The translations under genes were made by a program, and so were the position numbers. 64,000 nt of DNA. Source: Orobanche coerulescens (taxonomy: Eukaryota; Streptophyta; Magnoliopsida; Lamiales; Orobanchaceae). Every line of letters starts with the position of its first letter. Position 1 is the first letter of the stretch. A model generated the notes under the pieces. That model ran no database searches, was not told the origin of the DNA, and worked only from the letters and a program-made list of their open reading frames with translations. The stretch covers positions 52,958,358 to 53,022,357 of the forward strand of contig CM065801.1 in assembly GCA_033398695.1 (NCBI GenBank), in the 5' to 3' direction. Positions 55,909 to 64,000 of the stretch are shown one piece after another.

Positions 55909-57456
55909 ATGACATCTGCTACGACTTCCAAGAGAGCCACCCTAAGATCCGCCGGAAATCTCATTCCGGCCCGGACCGAATCCCAACCCACGACGGAAGG
56001 CGACCGTGGCGACGTTAGGCTCTCACTCCCGCCCTCGAGGGCCGGTTCTAGCCTCTCACTCGATCAGTTCCAGACTGCGGAACAGATCGAGGACGCTATA
56101 GCCATCCCCAGGGAGCGACGGAGGGCCTGCGACTCGCCCACCATCACTCCGTCGGCCATCCGCCGGGCAGGCAAGCGAAAGCTTAAGGGGATCTATGTTG
56201 AGAAATCGACAGAAATCCCCAAGCCGCAGGATAAGGCTCTCGTGAGGCGGGACAATTCCATCTACAGCCGCCTAGGGAGCGATCCCTCATGGCGACCCGG
56301 ACACTCAGGACCCAGCCGGGAGACATCAGAGTCCGAATCCTTTACCAAGAGTTCGGCATATCCGACTCCCAGGAGACAAGCCGGTCAGCGAGCCCCCGCT
56401 CGCCCAAGAAATGAACCCACTGGGAGGGAACTCGTCATTCACCACGGGGCCAGGGGATCAGTACACGATCGCCTTGGCTCGCGCTCTGGGAGCCAATCGG
56501 CGAGCAGTCAGACGACGGCGATAGCCACCATGCAACGCCAGCTCGACGAGATGAAGGCGCTCCTGGAAAATGGGGCAGGCACCGGGAGATCGATCTTTGG
56601 GCCAAGCGAACCACTCGCGGTTCAGATCGAGCTCACCCCAGTCCAACCAACGATCAATCCCCCACAAACACCTCTATATGAGGGGAGATCAAATCCGGAA
56701 ACCCACTTGAGCAAATTCCGGATCTACATGACCGGATGCGGAGTAGCAGATGTGACCAAGTGTCGAATGTTCCCATTATCCCTGGGCGACCTCGCCCATA
56801 GGTGGTACATCTCACTACCACCTCGCTCAATCAACTGCTTTGAGAAGCTGGCGAAAGACTTCACGTCGTACTTCACCGCCAAAGTCACTCGCCCTGAAGG
56901 CCCCCACCGCATGATGAAAATCAGGCGGGGGAAGGACGAATCGGATGAAGATTACATCGACCGGGTAGACGAGATAGTCCTCATCGGCGATCCCATCAGC
57001 GACGAGCTCGCCCTCTACACAGTTCTGGGTGGATTCTGCGGGCACTCACCCATGTTCAGGCACCTCACCAAGGACATCCCTCCGACCTACTGGGTCTTCC
57101 GCGTCAGAGCCGCCGACTTCTTGGCCAGGCAGAGGATGCTCTCCCTCCGCTTAGACGAGGGACCGTCCGGAGAAGGAAAGGCGCCATCCCATGTCCAGAA
57201 GAAGGCGGTCGCCAAGCCCAGAAAGGCGGTCACCAAGCCGCCTGGCGAGTTCAAAGCCTTCGAGGATGTAGAGGTCCACCTTCTCCACAACCTCAACTTA
57301 TCTCCGTCCCACATCTTCAACGCAATCAAGGGGCGCGAGTGGCTTTCCAAACCAAATCCAATAAGGGACCACGGTCATCTAGACCGTAGCAAATTCTGTG
57401 CCTACCACAAGAGTCCCGGCCACAACACCAGCCAATGCCGCGACCTCCTCAGATAG
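55909..57456 (+). CDS. gag: El-F2 gag (about 515 aa, to first TAG)
   Basis: I prefer the ATG at 55909 (MTSATTSKRA) to an in-frame ATG at 55864, which lies in the leader, because El-F1 gag starts at the equivalent place. The capsid core (MTGCGVADVTKCRMFPLSLG, DLAHRWYISLPPRS) and HMFRHL-type helix region are intact. A CCHC-like knuckle (CAYHKSPGHNTSQC) lies near the end. TAG at 57454-57456 interrupts the frame where Gln is expected. Confidence 0.88.
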   Translation: MTSATTSKRATLRSAGNLIPARTESQPTTEGDRGDVRLSLPPSRAGSSLSLDQFQTAEQIEDAIAIPRERRRACDSPTITPSAIRRAGKRKLKGIYVEKSTEIPKPQDKALVRRDNSIYSRLGSDPSWRPGHSGPSRETSESESFTKSSAYPTPRRQAGQRAPARPRNEPTGRELVIHHGARGSVHDRLGSRSGSQSASSQTTAIATMQRQLDEMKALLENGAGTGRSIFGPSEPLAVQIELTPVQPTINPPQTPLYEGRSNPETHLSKFRIYMTGCGVADVTKCRMFPLSLGDLAHRWYISLPPRSINCFEKLAKDFTSYFTAKVTRPEGPHRMMKIRRGKDESDEDYIDRVDEIVLIGDPISDELALYTVLGGFCGHSPMFRHLTKDIPPTYWVFRVRAADFLARQRMLSLRLDEGPSGEGKAPSHVQKKAVAKPRKAVTKPPGEFKAFEDVEVHLLHNLNLSPSHIFNAIKGREWLSKPNPIRDHGHLDRSKFCAYHKSPGHNTSQCRDLLR

Positions 57457-58638
57457 CTCTGGCGACTGTTTGAGGAAGGCAAACTGGACAACGTGGTCAC
57501 CAAGCCAGAACCTAGGATGGAAAGGACCGGAGGGCGCGAGCGCCGACAAAATGAAAGAACTCCTCCCAATTCGGTCGCTAGAATCGAGCATGAACCGGAG
57601 TACTCAGATGAGTCTATCCCTCCAATCAACCCTGGCGGTCGGATCAACATGCTTCAAGCAGGAGGTGGAAACCTTGGGGGGCTTTCCCCGTTTTCCACCA
57701 TGTCAAACAGGAAGCGAAAGGCCGAGCTGAGGGTGTTCGCCGGGGTCCATGTCGTGGTACCTCCAGAGCCGACCATCTCTAAAGACGCGCTCATCACCTT
57801 CTCCAACAAGGACATGGAGGGAGTACAATGCCCCAAAGAGGATGCATTGGTGATCTCTGCTTATATCCTTGGAAAGATGGTCGATCGCGTATTGGTCGAC
57901 AATGGGAGCTTCTGCAACATAATATTCAAATCCGCCCTAGACCAGCTCGGCAACTTGACCAAATTCATCAAGCCATTCGACACCGTGCTCCAAGGGTTCG
58001 GCGACAACACAGTCTAAGCCTACGGAAGGATCAAGCTCTCTGTCGAGCTAATATGCTTTTACGATCCCAAGGTCAGGATTACTAGGAACCTAAATTTTGT
58101 AATCATAGATAGGCCCAACATCTATAATGGGTTCCTAGTTCGCCCCTTTCTAGAAAATTTTGAGGCGGTCGCCTCGTCTTTCTTTTACTGTATCAAATTC
58201 CCCACTACCGATGGGACGGTCGGTACTGTAAAAGGAGATCACCTAATGGCAAAAAGATGTTTGAATTACTCCTATGTCGTTACTTCTTTCAATACTTCCC
58301 ATGCTATGTATAACATTGAAACGATCGACGATCAACCCATGGAGATCGACGAGCCAAGCACATCATACCAACCCTACTCAGAGGACGCCATCTCGGTTCG
58401 ATTAACGGACGACATCGAGCCAAGGATCGGTTTCGAGCCAAGTCTCGACATCGATCCAAGGATCGAGTCCGGAAATCGTTCCAAACGAGAGGCGACCATC
58501 CCCATCGAAGAGTTGGAGAATATAATGATAGATCCGGCTCATCCAGAATGGGAAGTACAGATCGGCGCAAGCATCAACCGTGAATTAAAAGGGGATCTGA
58601 TCAATTTGCTACGTAAGAACATCGGAGTCTTTGCCTAG
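57457..58638 (+). pseudogene. El-F2 gag-pol spacer and protease
   Basis: The frame continues without shift. The protease active site reads VLVDNGSFCNIIF (DNG type, usual in Tat). TAA at 58015-58017 and TAG at 58636-58638 (where FAW is expected before SHQDM) break it. The remainder up to the RT is acidic spacer with no recognised domain. Confidence 0.82.
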
Positions 58639-58650
58639 TCGCATCAAGAT

Positions 58651-61002
58651 ATGGTTGGCATAAGTCCTGAGCACGCTTGCCACTATCTAAAGATCGACCC
58701 GGCAATGAAGCTTGTTCACCAAAACCGTAGGAAATTCGGTCCCGAGAAATACGCGGCGCTCGACATAGAATTCCAAAAGTTACTCAATAACAAATTAATC
58801 GGGGTAGCTACAGACGAACCACAATGGGTCGCCAACGCGGTACTCGTCAAAAAGCCAACTGGTTCCTGGAGGTTATGCATCGACTTCACCGACCTCAACG
58901 CGGCATGTCCAAAAGATCACTTTCCGATGCCTCATATTGATCACTTGGTCGATAGTACAGCAGGTTGCGAAATGATGTCATTTATGGATGCCTTCGCCGG
59001 ATATCATCAAATCCCAATGGCGGGGAAAGACATAAAACACACATCTTTCCACACGGAAAAAGACATATACTTTTGGGTCCGAATGCCGTTCGGCTTGAAA
59101 AACGCAGGGGCAACCTACCAACGATTAGTCAACAGAATGTTCGCCAATCAGATCGGCAAGACCATGGAGGTCTACATTGACGACATCGTGGTCAACAGCC
59201 TCAAAAAGGAAGATCATCTCAATGATCTCGCCGAGACGTTCGCCATCCTCGAGAAGTTCAACATGAAGCTGAACCCCAAGAAATGCAACTTCGGGGTGGG
59301 CTCCAGAAAATTCCTGGGGCACATCATGAGCCAAAGGGGGATCGAGGCGAACCCCACCAAGATTCAGGCGATCCTTGACATGCAGGAGCCGCGGAACATC
59401 AAGCAGGTGCAACGCCTCACTGGTTGTCTAGCCGCCCTCAACCATTTCGAATCCCGGCTCGGCGATAAAAGTAAGCCATTCTTCGCGACCATAAAGAACA
59501 AGAAGTTCGCATGGACGAAGGAGAGTCAGGTAGCGTTCGCCAAAATAAAGGAATATCTATCTAACCCCCAGATCCTGGCAAAGTCGATCCCCGGTGAGAA
59601 ACTATTCCTTTATCTGGCAGCCTCGGAGGTCGCACTGAGTGCCGTTTTGGTGCAAGCGGAGGGACAAGTCCACTTGCCGATCTACTATGTTAGTCAAGCG
59701 CTCCATGACGCGGAAACACGATATACACCATTGGAGAAGATCACCTACGCCCTTGTCATGAGTGTCCGTAAGCTAAGGGCTTATTTCTTCGAACATCAAG
59801 TGGAAGTCCTGACAACTCTACCTCTAAGGCAAGTTCTACACCGACCAGACACCAACGGGCGACTCCTCAATTGGTCACTGGAGATCGCCAAATACGGTAT
59901 CACACACGCTCCTCGCACGGCGATCAAAGGCCAAGCTCTGGCGGACTTCGTGGTAGAACTAACGTTCCCTCATAGTCCAACCCAGATCGGCCGACCTGCC
60001 TGGAAGCTATATGTGGATGGCTCGGCGACCAATTCGCGAACAGGGGCAGGGATTGTCCTCATCAGTCCCGATGGACAAAGTTTCACTAATGCTGTGCGTT
60101 TTAGTTTTCGTGCGACCAACAATGAAGCCGAATACGAAGCCTTGGTAGGCGGGCTCGATCTAGCCCTCGCCCTGGATGTTCGTCGCCTCCATATCTTCAT
60201 GGACTCCCTCTTGGTCGTGAACCAAGTCATGGGAGAATATGAGGCGCGCAGCAAACAGATGGTCAAATACCAAGAGCTGTTCGCCGAAATGTGCACGAAA
60301 TTTGAGGAAGTGCTTTTCGAACAAGTCCCGAGAGAGCACAACTCCCAGGCCGATGCCCTGTCCAAGCTAGCATCATCTGATGGGGCAGCCGATTTCTCTA
60401 ATATCCAAATTACAAAATCAGCAAGGCCGGCGATCGACAGAAACCTGGTTACCACGGTTGTTGTTGCCGAGGAAAACTGGATGACTCCATTCATCAAATA
60501 CTTAAAGGACGTAACAGTCCCCGACGACCGTATCAAAGCTCGCCAACTCTGGCTACGTGCGACCAGATACACGCTATTGGACGACCGACTTTACAAGCGA
60601 GCTTTCAGCCTTCCCCTCCTCAAGTGTATTACACCGGAGGAAGGTCGGCTCGTCTTAGCCGAAATCCATGATGGGACCTGCGGAAACCATGCTGGCGGAC
60701 GAGCTCTCATCCATAAAACAACCAGGCAAGGTTTTTTCTGGCCATCACTTCAGAAGGATGCGATCGCATATGCCAGATCGTGTCATAGGTGTCAAGTAAT
60801 GGGACCAAACATTAAACTCTCCCCCGAACAGCTCACCTCCATGTACAGCCCTTGGCCATTCGCGCAATGGGGCATCGACCTTATAGATCCCTTGCCGATG
60901 GCTCCAGGAGGCTGTAAGTTCGCCATCGTAGGGGTCGAATATTTCACCAAATGGGCTGAGGCCGAACCGCTAAACAAGATCGGCCAAGGGCAAGTGATCT
61001 AG
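58651..61002 (+). CDS. pol: El-F2 RT, RNase H, second RNase H and integrase start (783 aa)
   Basis: RT lies at about residues 60-230 (FMDAFAGYHQI, MPFGLKNAGATYQ, VYIDDIVV). The first RNase H (about 310-430) starts at LYLAASEVALSAVLVQ. A second, archaeal-type RNase H follows (about 450-575: LYVDGSATNSRTGAG, NEAEYEALVGGL, FMDSLLVVNQ, REHNSQADALSKLAS), the dual RNase H of the Tat lineage. The integrase zinc region (HDGTCGNHAGGRALIHK, CHRCQ) and first Asp (GIDLIDPLP) come next. TAG at 61000-61002 ends the segment. Confidence 0.92.
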   Translation: MVGISPEHACHYLKIDPAMKLVHQNRRKFGPEKYAALDIEFQKLLNNKLIGVATDEPQWVANAVLVKKPTGSWRLCIDFTDLNAACPKDHFPMPHIDHLVDSTAGCEMMSFMDAFAGYHQIPMAGKDIKHTSFHTEKDIYFWVRMPFGLKNAGATYQRLVNRMFANQIGKTMEVYIDDIVVNSLKKEDHLNDLAETFAILEKFNMKLNPKKCNFGVGSRKFLGHIMSQRGIEANPTKIQAILDMQEPRNIKQVQRLTGCLAALNHFESRLGDKSKPFFATIKNKKFAWTKESQVAFAKIKEYLSNPQILAKSIPGEKLFLYLAASEVALSAVLVQAEGQVHLPIYYVSQALHDAETRYTPLEKITYALVMSVRKLRAYFFEHQVEVLTTLPLRQVLHRPDTNGRLLNWSLEIAKYGITHAPRTAIKGQALADFVVELTFPHSPTQIGRPAWKLYVDGSATNSRTGAGIVLISPDGQSFTNAVRFSFRATNNEAEYEALVGGLDLALALDVRRLHIFMDSLLVVNQVMGEYEARSKQMVKYQELFAEMCTKFEEVLFEQVPREHNSQADALSKLASSDGAADFSNIQITKSARPAIDRNLVTTVVVAEENWMTPFIKYLKDVTVPDDRIKARQLWLRATRYTLLDDRLYKRAFSLPLLKCITPEEGRLVLAEIHDGTCGNHAGGRALIHKTTRQGFFWPSLQKDAIAYARSCHRCQVMGPNIKLSPEQLTSMYSPWPFAQWGIDLIDPLPMAPGGCKFAIVGVEYFTKWAEAEPLNKIGQGQVI

Positions 61003-61698
61003 TTTATCTGGAGAAACATCATATGCCGATTCGGCCTGCCCCAGACCATCATCTCCGACAACGGGAAGCAGTTCAACGGCTTAGAAGTCATGCAATTTTG
61101 TGAGAAGTGGGGAATCAAAAGGTTGTTCTCGGCTCCCTATCACCCTCAGACGAACGGGCAGGTAGAGGCTGTGAACAAGATCCTCAAACACACAATTAAA
61201 GCGCGACTCGAATCCAGGCTAGGACGATGGGCAAGCGAGCTCCCAGACGTTTTGTGGTGTTATCGAATGACGACCCGTAATTCAACCGGCAAAACCCCAT
61301 TCGCCCTCGCCTTCGGAACAGAGGCGGTGATTCCCTCGGAGATCGCCGTCCTCAGCCATCGAACCGAATAAGATATGACGACCGACAACAATGTGGCCCG
61401 ACGGATCGACCTCGACATGCTCGAAGAACGACGACTAACCTCAGAAATGAGGAACACATTCCATACAAGAAGATCCAAGAAGTTCTTCAATTCGAAGGTC
61501 AAGGAGAGAAGGTTTCAGGTGGGCGATCTCGTCCTCAAAAAGATCCAGACCCGCATAGGTGTCTTTGGTCCGAACTGGGAAGGCCCTTTCAGGATATCTA
61601 AATGGCTAACTAAGGGAGCCTACGAACTTGAACATCCTGACGGTACTCCGGATCAATATCCCTAGAACGCCGTACATCTGAAGAAATACTACCAGTGA
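61003..61698 (+). pseudogene. El-F2 integrase core and C terminus
   Basis: The same frame carries the second Asp (TIISDNGKQFN) and the Glu region (HPQTNGQVEAVNKILKHTIK). The C-terminal part has DLVLKKIQTR and a GPF-like NWEGPFRI. TAA at 61369-61371 and TAG at 61663-61665 (Trp expected before NAVHLKKYY) interrupt it; the natural stop is TGA at 61696-61698. No chromodomain is present, as usual for Tat. Confidence 0.85.
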
Positions 61699-62766
61699 AA
61701 ATTTTGTATTCAGTTTCAACTGCCTAATGTACAAGGAATATAATGAGATTTTTTCCTATCCCATCTATTCTGGCGATCGCCCCACCAGGCATATCGCATA
61801 TCACCGACGATCGTCGTTCATGACGATCCGAGGTAGAATCAATGCAGCCATGGTCCTGGAGGTCGATGGAACCGACAACTTCGCCCATGCAAGGTTCCTT
61901 TGGGCTGAGATCGCCAGCCCTTCGTTTAAATACTAGGCCGGCATAGCCGAAGGACCCTCCAAAACTAATCAGTGGACACGATCGCCCGCCCTCAAAGGTT
62001 CATCATCTAACATGGTGAACCCGGACAATGCGACGCGTCCCTACCCCGTCACAACGTATACCGTCGAGGTTCGACATCCAACATGCCGACCCTAGGTAGA
62101 AAAGTGCATACAAAGCCGCGGACGTGGAGTCGAATAAACCAACAATGCCCCGTGTAAGGACTCCTCCAGACCAAGATCGCCCTCCTTTCGTCTAAATACA
62201 AGGCAGGCGCAGCCTAATGGAGGACCCTCACAATAAAGTGAGTCGCGGGATAGGCAATGTCCCTCACACATAAAGACACAGTTGTGGAGGTCGGTCCATC
62301 GAACTCCGCGACCGTGCGCGATTCCTCAAAATCGGCAAACTGAGGATAGCTGACCAAACATACTATTTTTGCTCCCTTACTTACAATAAGTAAACAAAAA
62401 CAAGGGGCAAAAGAGGCGAGCTAATCCTAAATGCGATCAGAAAGAAGGAACCGTACCCGATCGGCTTCGCTCAAACACACGCAGGACGATCGGAATTGTT
62501 CGACAAAATTTACAAGTAAGAATTTCCAAACATGTCAATACATTCAAACATTCAGACAATCGGTCGGATGAACAAGACTTTGGAAGCAATCATACACATA
62601 CTTGTAAAAATTCGCACGCAAACATTCAAAGGCGATCATACATGAAAAGACACAAGTGCGAAAAAGGAATATTTTATTCATAACAAAGACTCCGTACATT
62701 ACGAAGCCCGAGGGCAATACAAAGAGAAAGCAAAAAATTATAGGTGAAAGGAAACAAAGAAGTCAC
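61699..62766 (+). other. El-F2 3' non-coding region with duplicated module
   Basis: There is no ORF of note. A module with TTTAAATAC and GAGGACCCTC words appears near 61924 and again near 62189, 265 bp apart, as in El-F1. From 62350 to 62766 nothing is recognised beyond low-complexity AT-rich sequence. Confidence 0.7.
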
Positions 62767-64000
62767 TCAGGGCCCCTCCGGCTGGTCTTCGCCCGCAGGA
62801 GGCGGATCGGCATGCGCTCCCCCTTCGGCCTCAGGATGAATGAGTTTATCCGGAAAAGGATACCAACTCAAGTCGATCCCAAAGTCGACGAGGTCCAGGA
62901 TCGGCAGAGAAAACTCCGGATGTAAAGGGTGCTCGAGTACATAGACTTTAAAGCTCTCCATCAAAGGACCGATCTCGATCCCCACCTTTTTGGCGGCTCG
63001 GACGACGTCGGCATAGGCCACGTAATAGGAGAACTCGCCGACGAGTGCCACATTGAGGTAGGGATCGGTCTCGATCGCCTTTAGCTGCCCTCTCAGCTCA
63101 GCGGTCGTCTTCTCAGCTTCTGCCAGTTCGACCACCTTAGCGGCCGTTTCCCCCTTGGCTTTCTCCAAGTCTCCTTTCGCCGCCTCCAACTCACGGTTGA
63201 GCCGATCCACCGACGCCTTCAGTACGGCCACCTCCTCCGGCGAAGCTGCATGCTTCCGGCGAGCTTCTTTCTCCTGGTCACGGAACCGATCGGACGTTTC
63301 CTTGGAGCAGCTCAGCTCTTGATTCAGTCGGTCGAGGTCCTGTTTAGCTCGTTTGGCCGTCTCTATATACTCCTTCTCCATAGACTGGATCCGGCTGGCG
63401 TATTAAATGTTTGTGTTTCGCGCGGCCTCGAGGTCGCTATGGAGGCGAGCAGAAGAATGTCGCCCCTCAAAATCCCTGGCAGCTTGGACGGCCATCGTCT
63501 CCGTCTGGAGAGCCAAGGCAATGGTCGCCTGCATGGAGTCTCCAGATCGCCGACGAGCGATCGCATCGAGGTCGGTCGTCCAAGCCTTGGGCAGTGAGGT
63601 GATGGCCTGCTGGACGTAAGTAGGGACGTCGAGGGACTTTTGCGGAGCCTTACTCGACAAGAAATCCAGCACCATAGGAGCGACGTCCGGGTCAGCAAGA
63701 CGGACCCTACAGCACAAACAAAATAGACAAAGGAATTAGAATATACCTAATTAAATTTTCCAGCTCGGAAAGTTCAATCCGATCTCACCTGTTGACCAGC
63801 TCAGGATCGTGGACAAAATAGGGCTTTCCCCGAGAAGTCTCGGCCTCAACGATTGCCGCTCTTTTCAAAAAGTCGACCGGGGACCTGGAGCCGGACGCCG
63901 AGGGCCTGGGACCAGACCCCTCCGCCATCGGAATGGAAGAGACGGGGGGGGCGGCGATTGGCGGCTCCAAAATAGCTAAATCCGCCTCATCCGTCGGCAG
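62767..64000 (-). pseudogene. El-F2 antisense ORF (aORF), coiled-coil protein with one intron
   Basis: Three open segments on the minus strand join into one protein running off the window. Exon 1 (64000-63789, Pro/Ser-rich, ending FVHDPELVNR) is spliced over an 82-bp intron (63788-63707, donor AG|GTGAG, acceptor CTGTAG|G) to VRLADPDVAPMVLDF. Exon 2 is open except for TAA at 63403-63405 and continues in frame into a long coiled coil rich in Glu, Lys, Ala and Leu (63381 to about 63070), then a globular end (NVALVGEFSYYVAYADVVRA) and a Pro/acidic tail ending at 62767. Antisense ORFs at this place are known in Tat elements; their function is unclear. No enzymatic motif is seen. Confidence 0.75.
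63707..63788 (-). other. Predicted spliceosomal intron in aORF
   Basis: GTGAGATC at the donor and TTTGTGCTGTAG at the acceptor, 82 bp, T-rich near the acceptor; removal keeps the reading frame (LVNR then VRLADPD). Confidence 0.7.

Larger units (their letters stand above)
54721..64000 (+). mobile_element. El-F2: Tat-lineage element with antisense ORF (3' end outside window)
   Basis: The LTR at 54721-55779 is followed by a PBS and a gag-pol frame (55909-61698) with dual RNase H domains, which marks the Tat lineage. After integrase come a non-coding repeat-bearing zone and a large minus-strand ORF, the aORF known from Tat elements such as Retand. The LTR at 54721 also serves as the 3' LTR of El-F1. 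The only LTR element here on the plus strand. Confidence 0.88.

Noticed and set aside
62767..63381. Host SMC-like or structural coiled-coil gene
   Set aside because: There is no ATPase motif; the position after a Tat integrase and the antisense orientation fit the element aORF better.

Overview
The window is plant nuclear DNA made entirely of nested transposable elements; I found no intact host gene, tRNA, rRNA or CRISPR array. The evidence is Ty3/gypsy polyproteins (Tekay-like and Galadriel-like chromoviruses and a Tat-lineage element with two RNase H domains), primer binding sites complementary to initiator tRNA-Met, a CACTA transposon, a hAT-like MITE and spliceosomal introns. The species cannot be named from this; a large-genome angiosperm is likely.

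Naming used here. El-A is the outermost element: its left LTR ends at 6628, its internal remnants are 6629-6646, 16205-16378 and 33176-33383, and its right LTR is 33384-33399 plus 48014-51495. S1 (427-4830) is a solo LTR inside the left LTR of El-A, and S2 (3068-4196) is a solo LTR inside S1. El-B (6647-16204) is a Tekay-like element inserted beside the El-A polypurine tract. El-C (16379-33175) is a three-LTR, two-internal tandem non-autonomous element within one target site duplication; its first internal region holds a CACTA transposon (21159-25228), which carries a captured NOP10 exon and a nested hAT-like MITE (24129-24585). El-D (33400-35343 plus 40806-48013) is a Tekay-like element inserted 16 bp inside the right LTR of El-A. 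El-E (35344-40805) is a Galadriel-like chromovirus inserted in the left LTR of El-D. El-F (51496-64000 and beyond) is a Tat-type composite, the only plus-strand LTR element, inserted in the distal right LTR of El-A. Junctions are supported by target site duplications (tattc, aaaat, aacac, aca, cttatct[a/c]) and by empty-site copies elsewhere in the window.

Coding content: gag-pol survives in El-B, El-D, El-E and El-F but every copy is broken. I located 24 premature stop codons, 16 of them TAG, often where the family has Gln or Trp. El-B also lost most of the integrase core. El-F2 keeps one open frame from gag to the end of integrase with six in-frame stops, followed by a large antisense ORF with an 82-bp intron.

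The most unusual signal is in the LTRs. Several families carry arrays of 12-bp palindromes (consensus TWRCGNNCGYWA) at a pitch of 23 bp (21-24), grouped in fours with about 132 bp between groups, with a TATA box 11-20 bp from one end of the array in the transcribed direction. The palindrome sequence differs between families (TAGCGTGCGCTA, TTACGTACGTAA, perhaps GTGCCGCGGCAC) while symmetry and pitch are kept. This looks like a phased binding-site array for a dimeric protein in the U3 promoter, changed in concert within each family.
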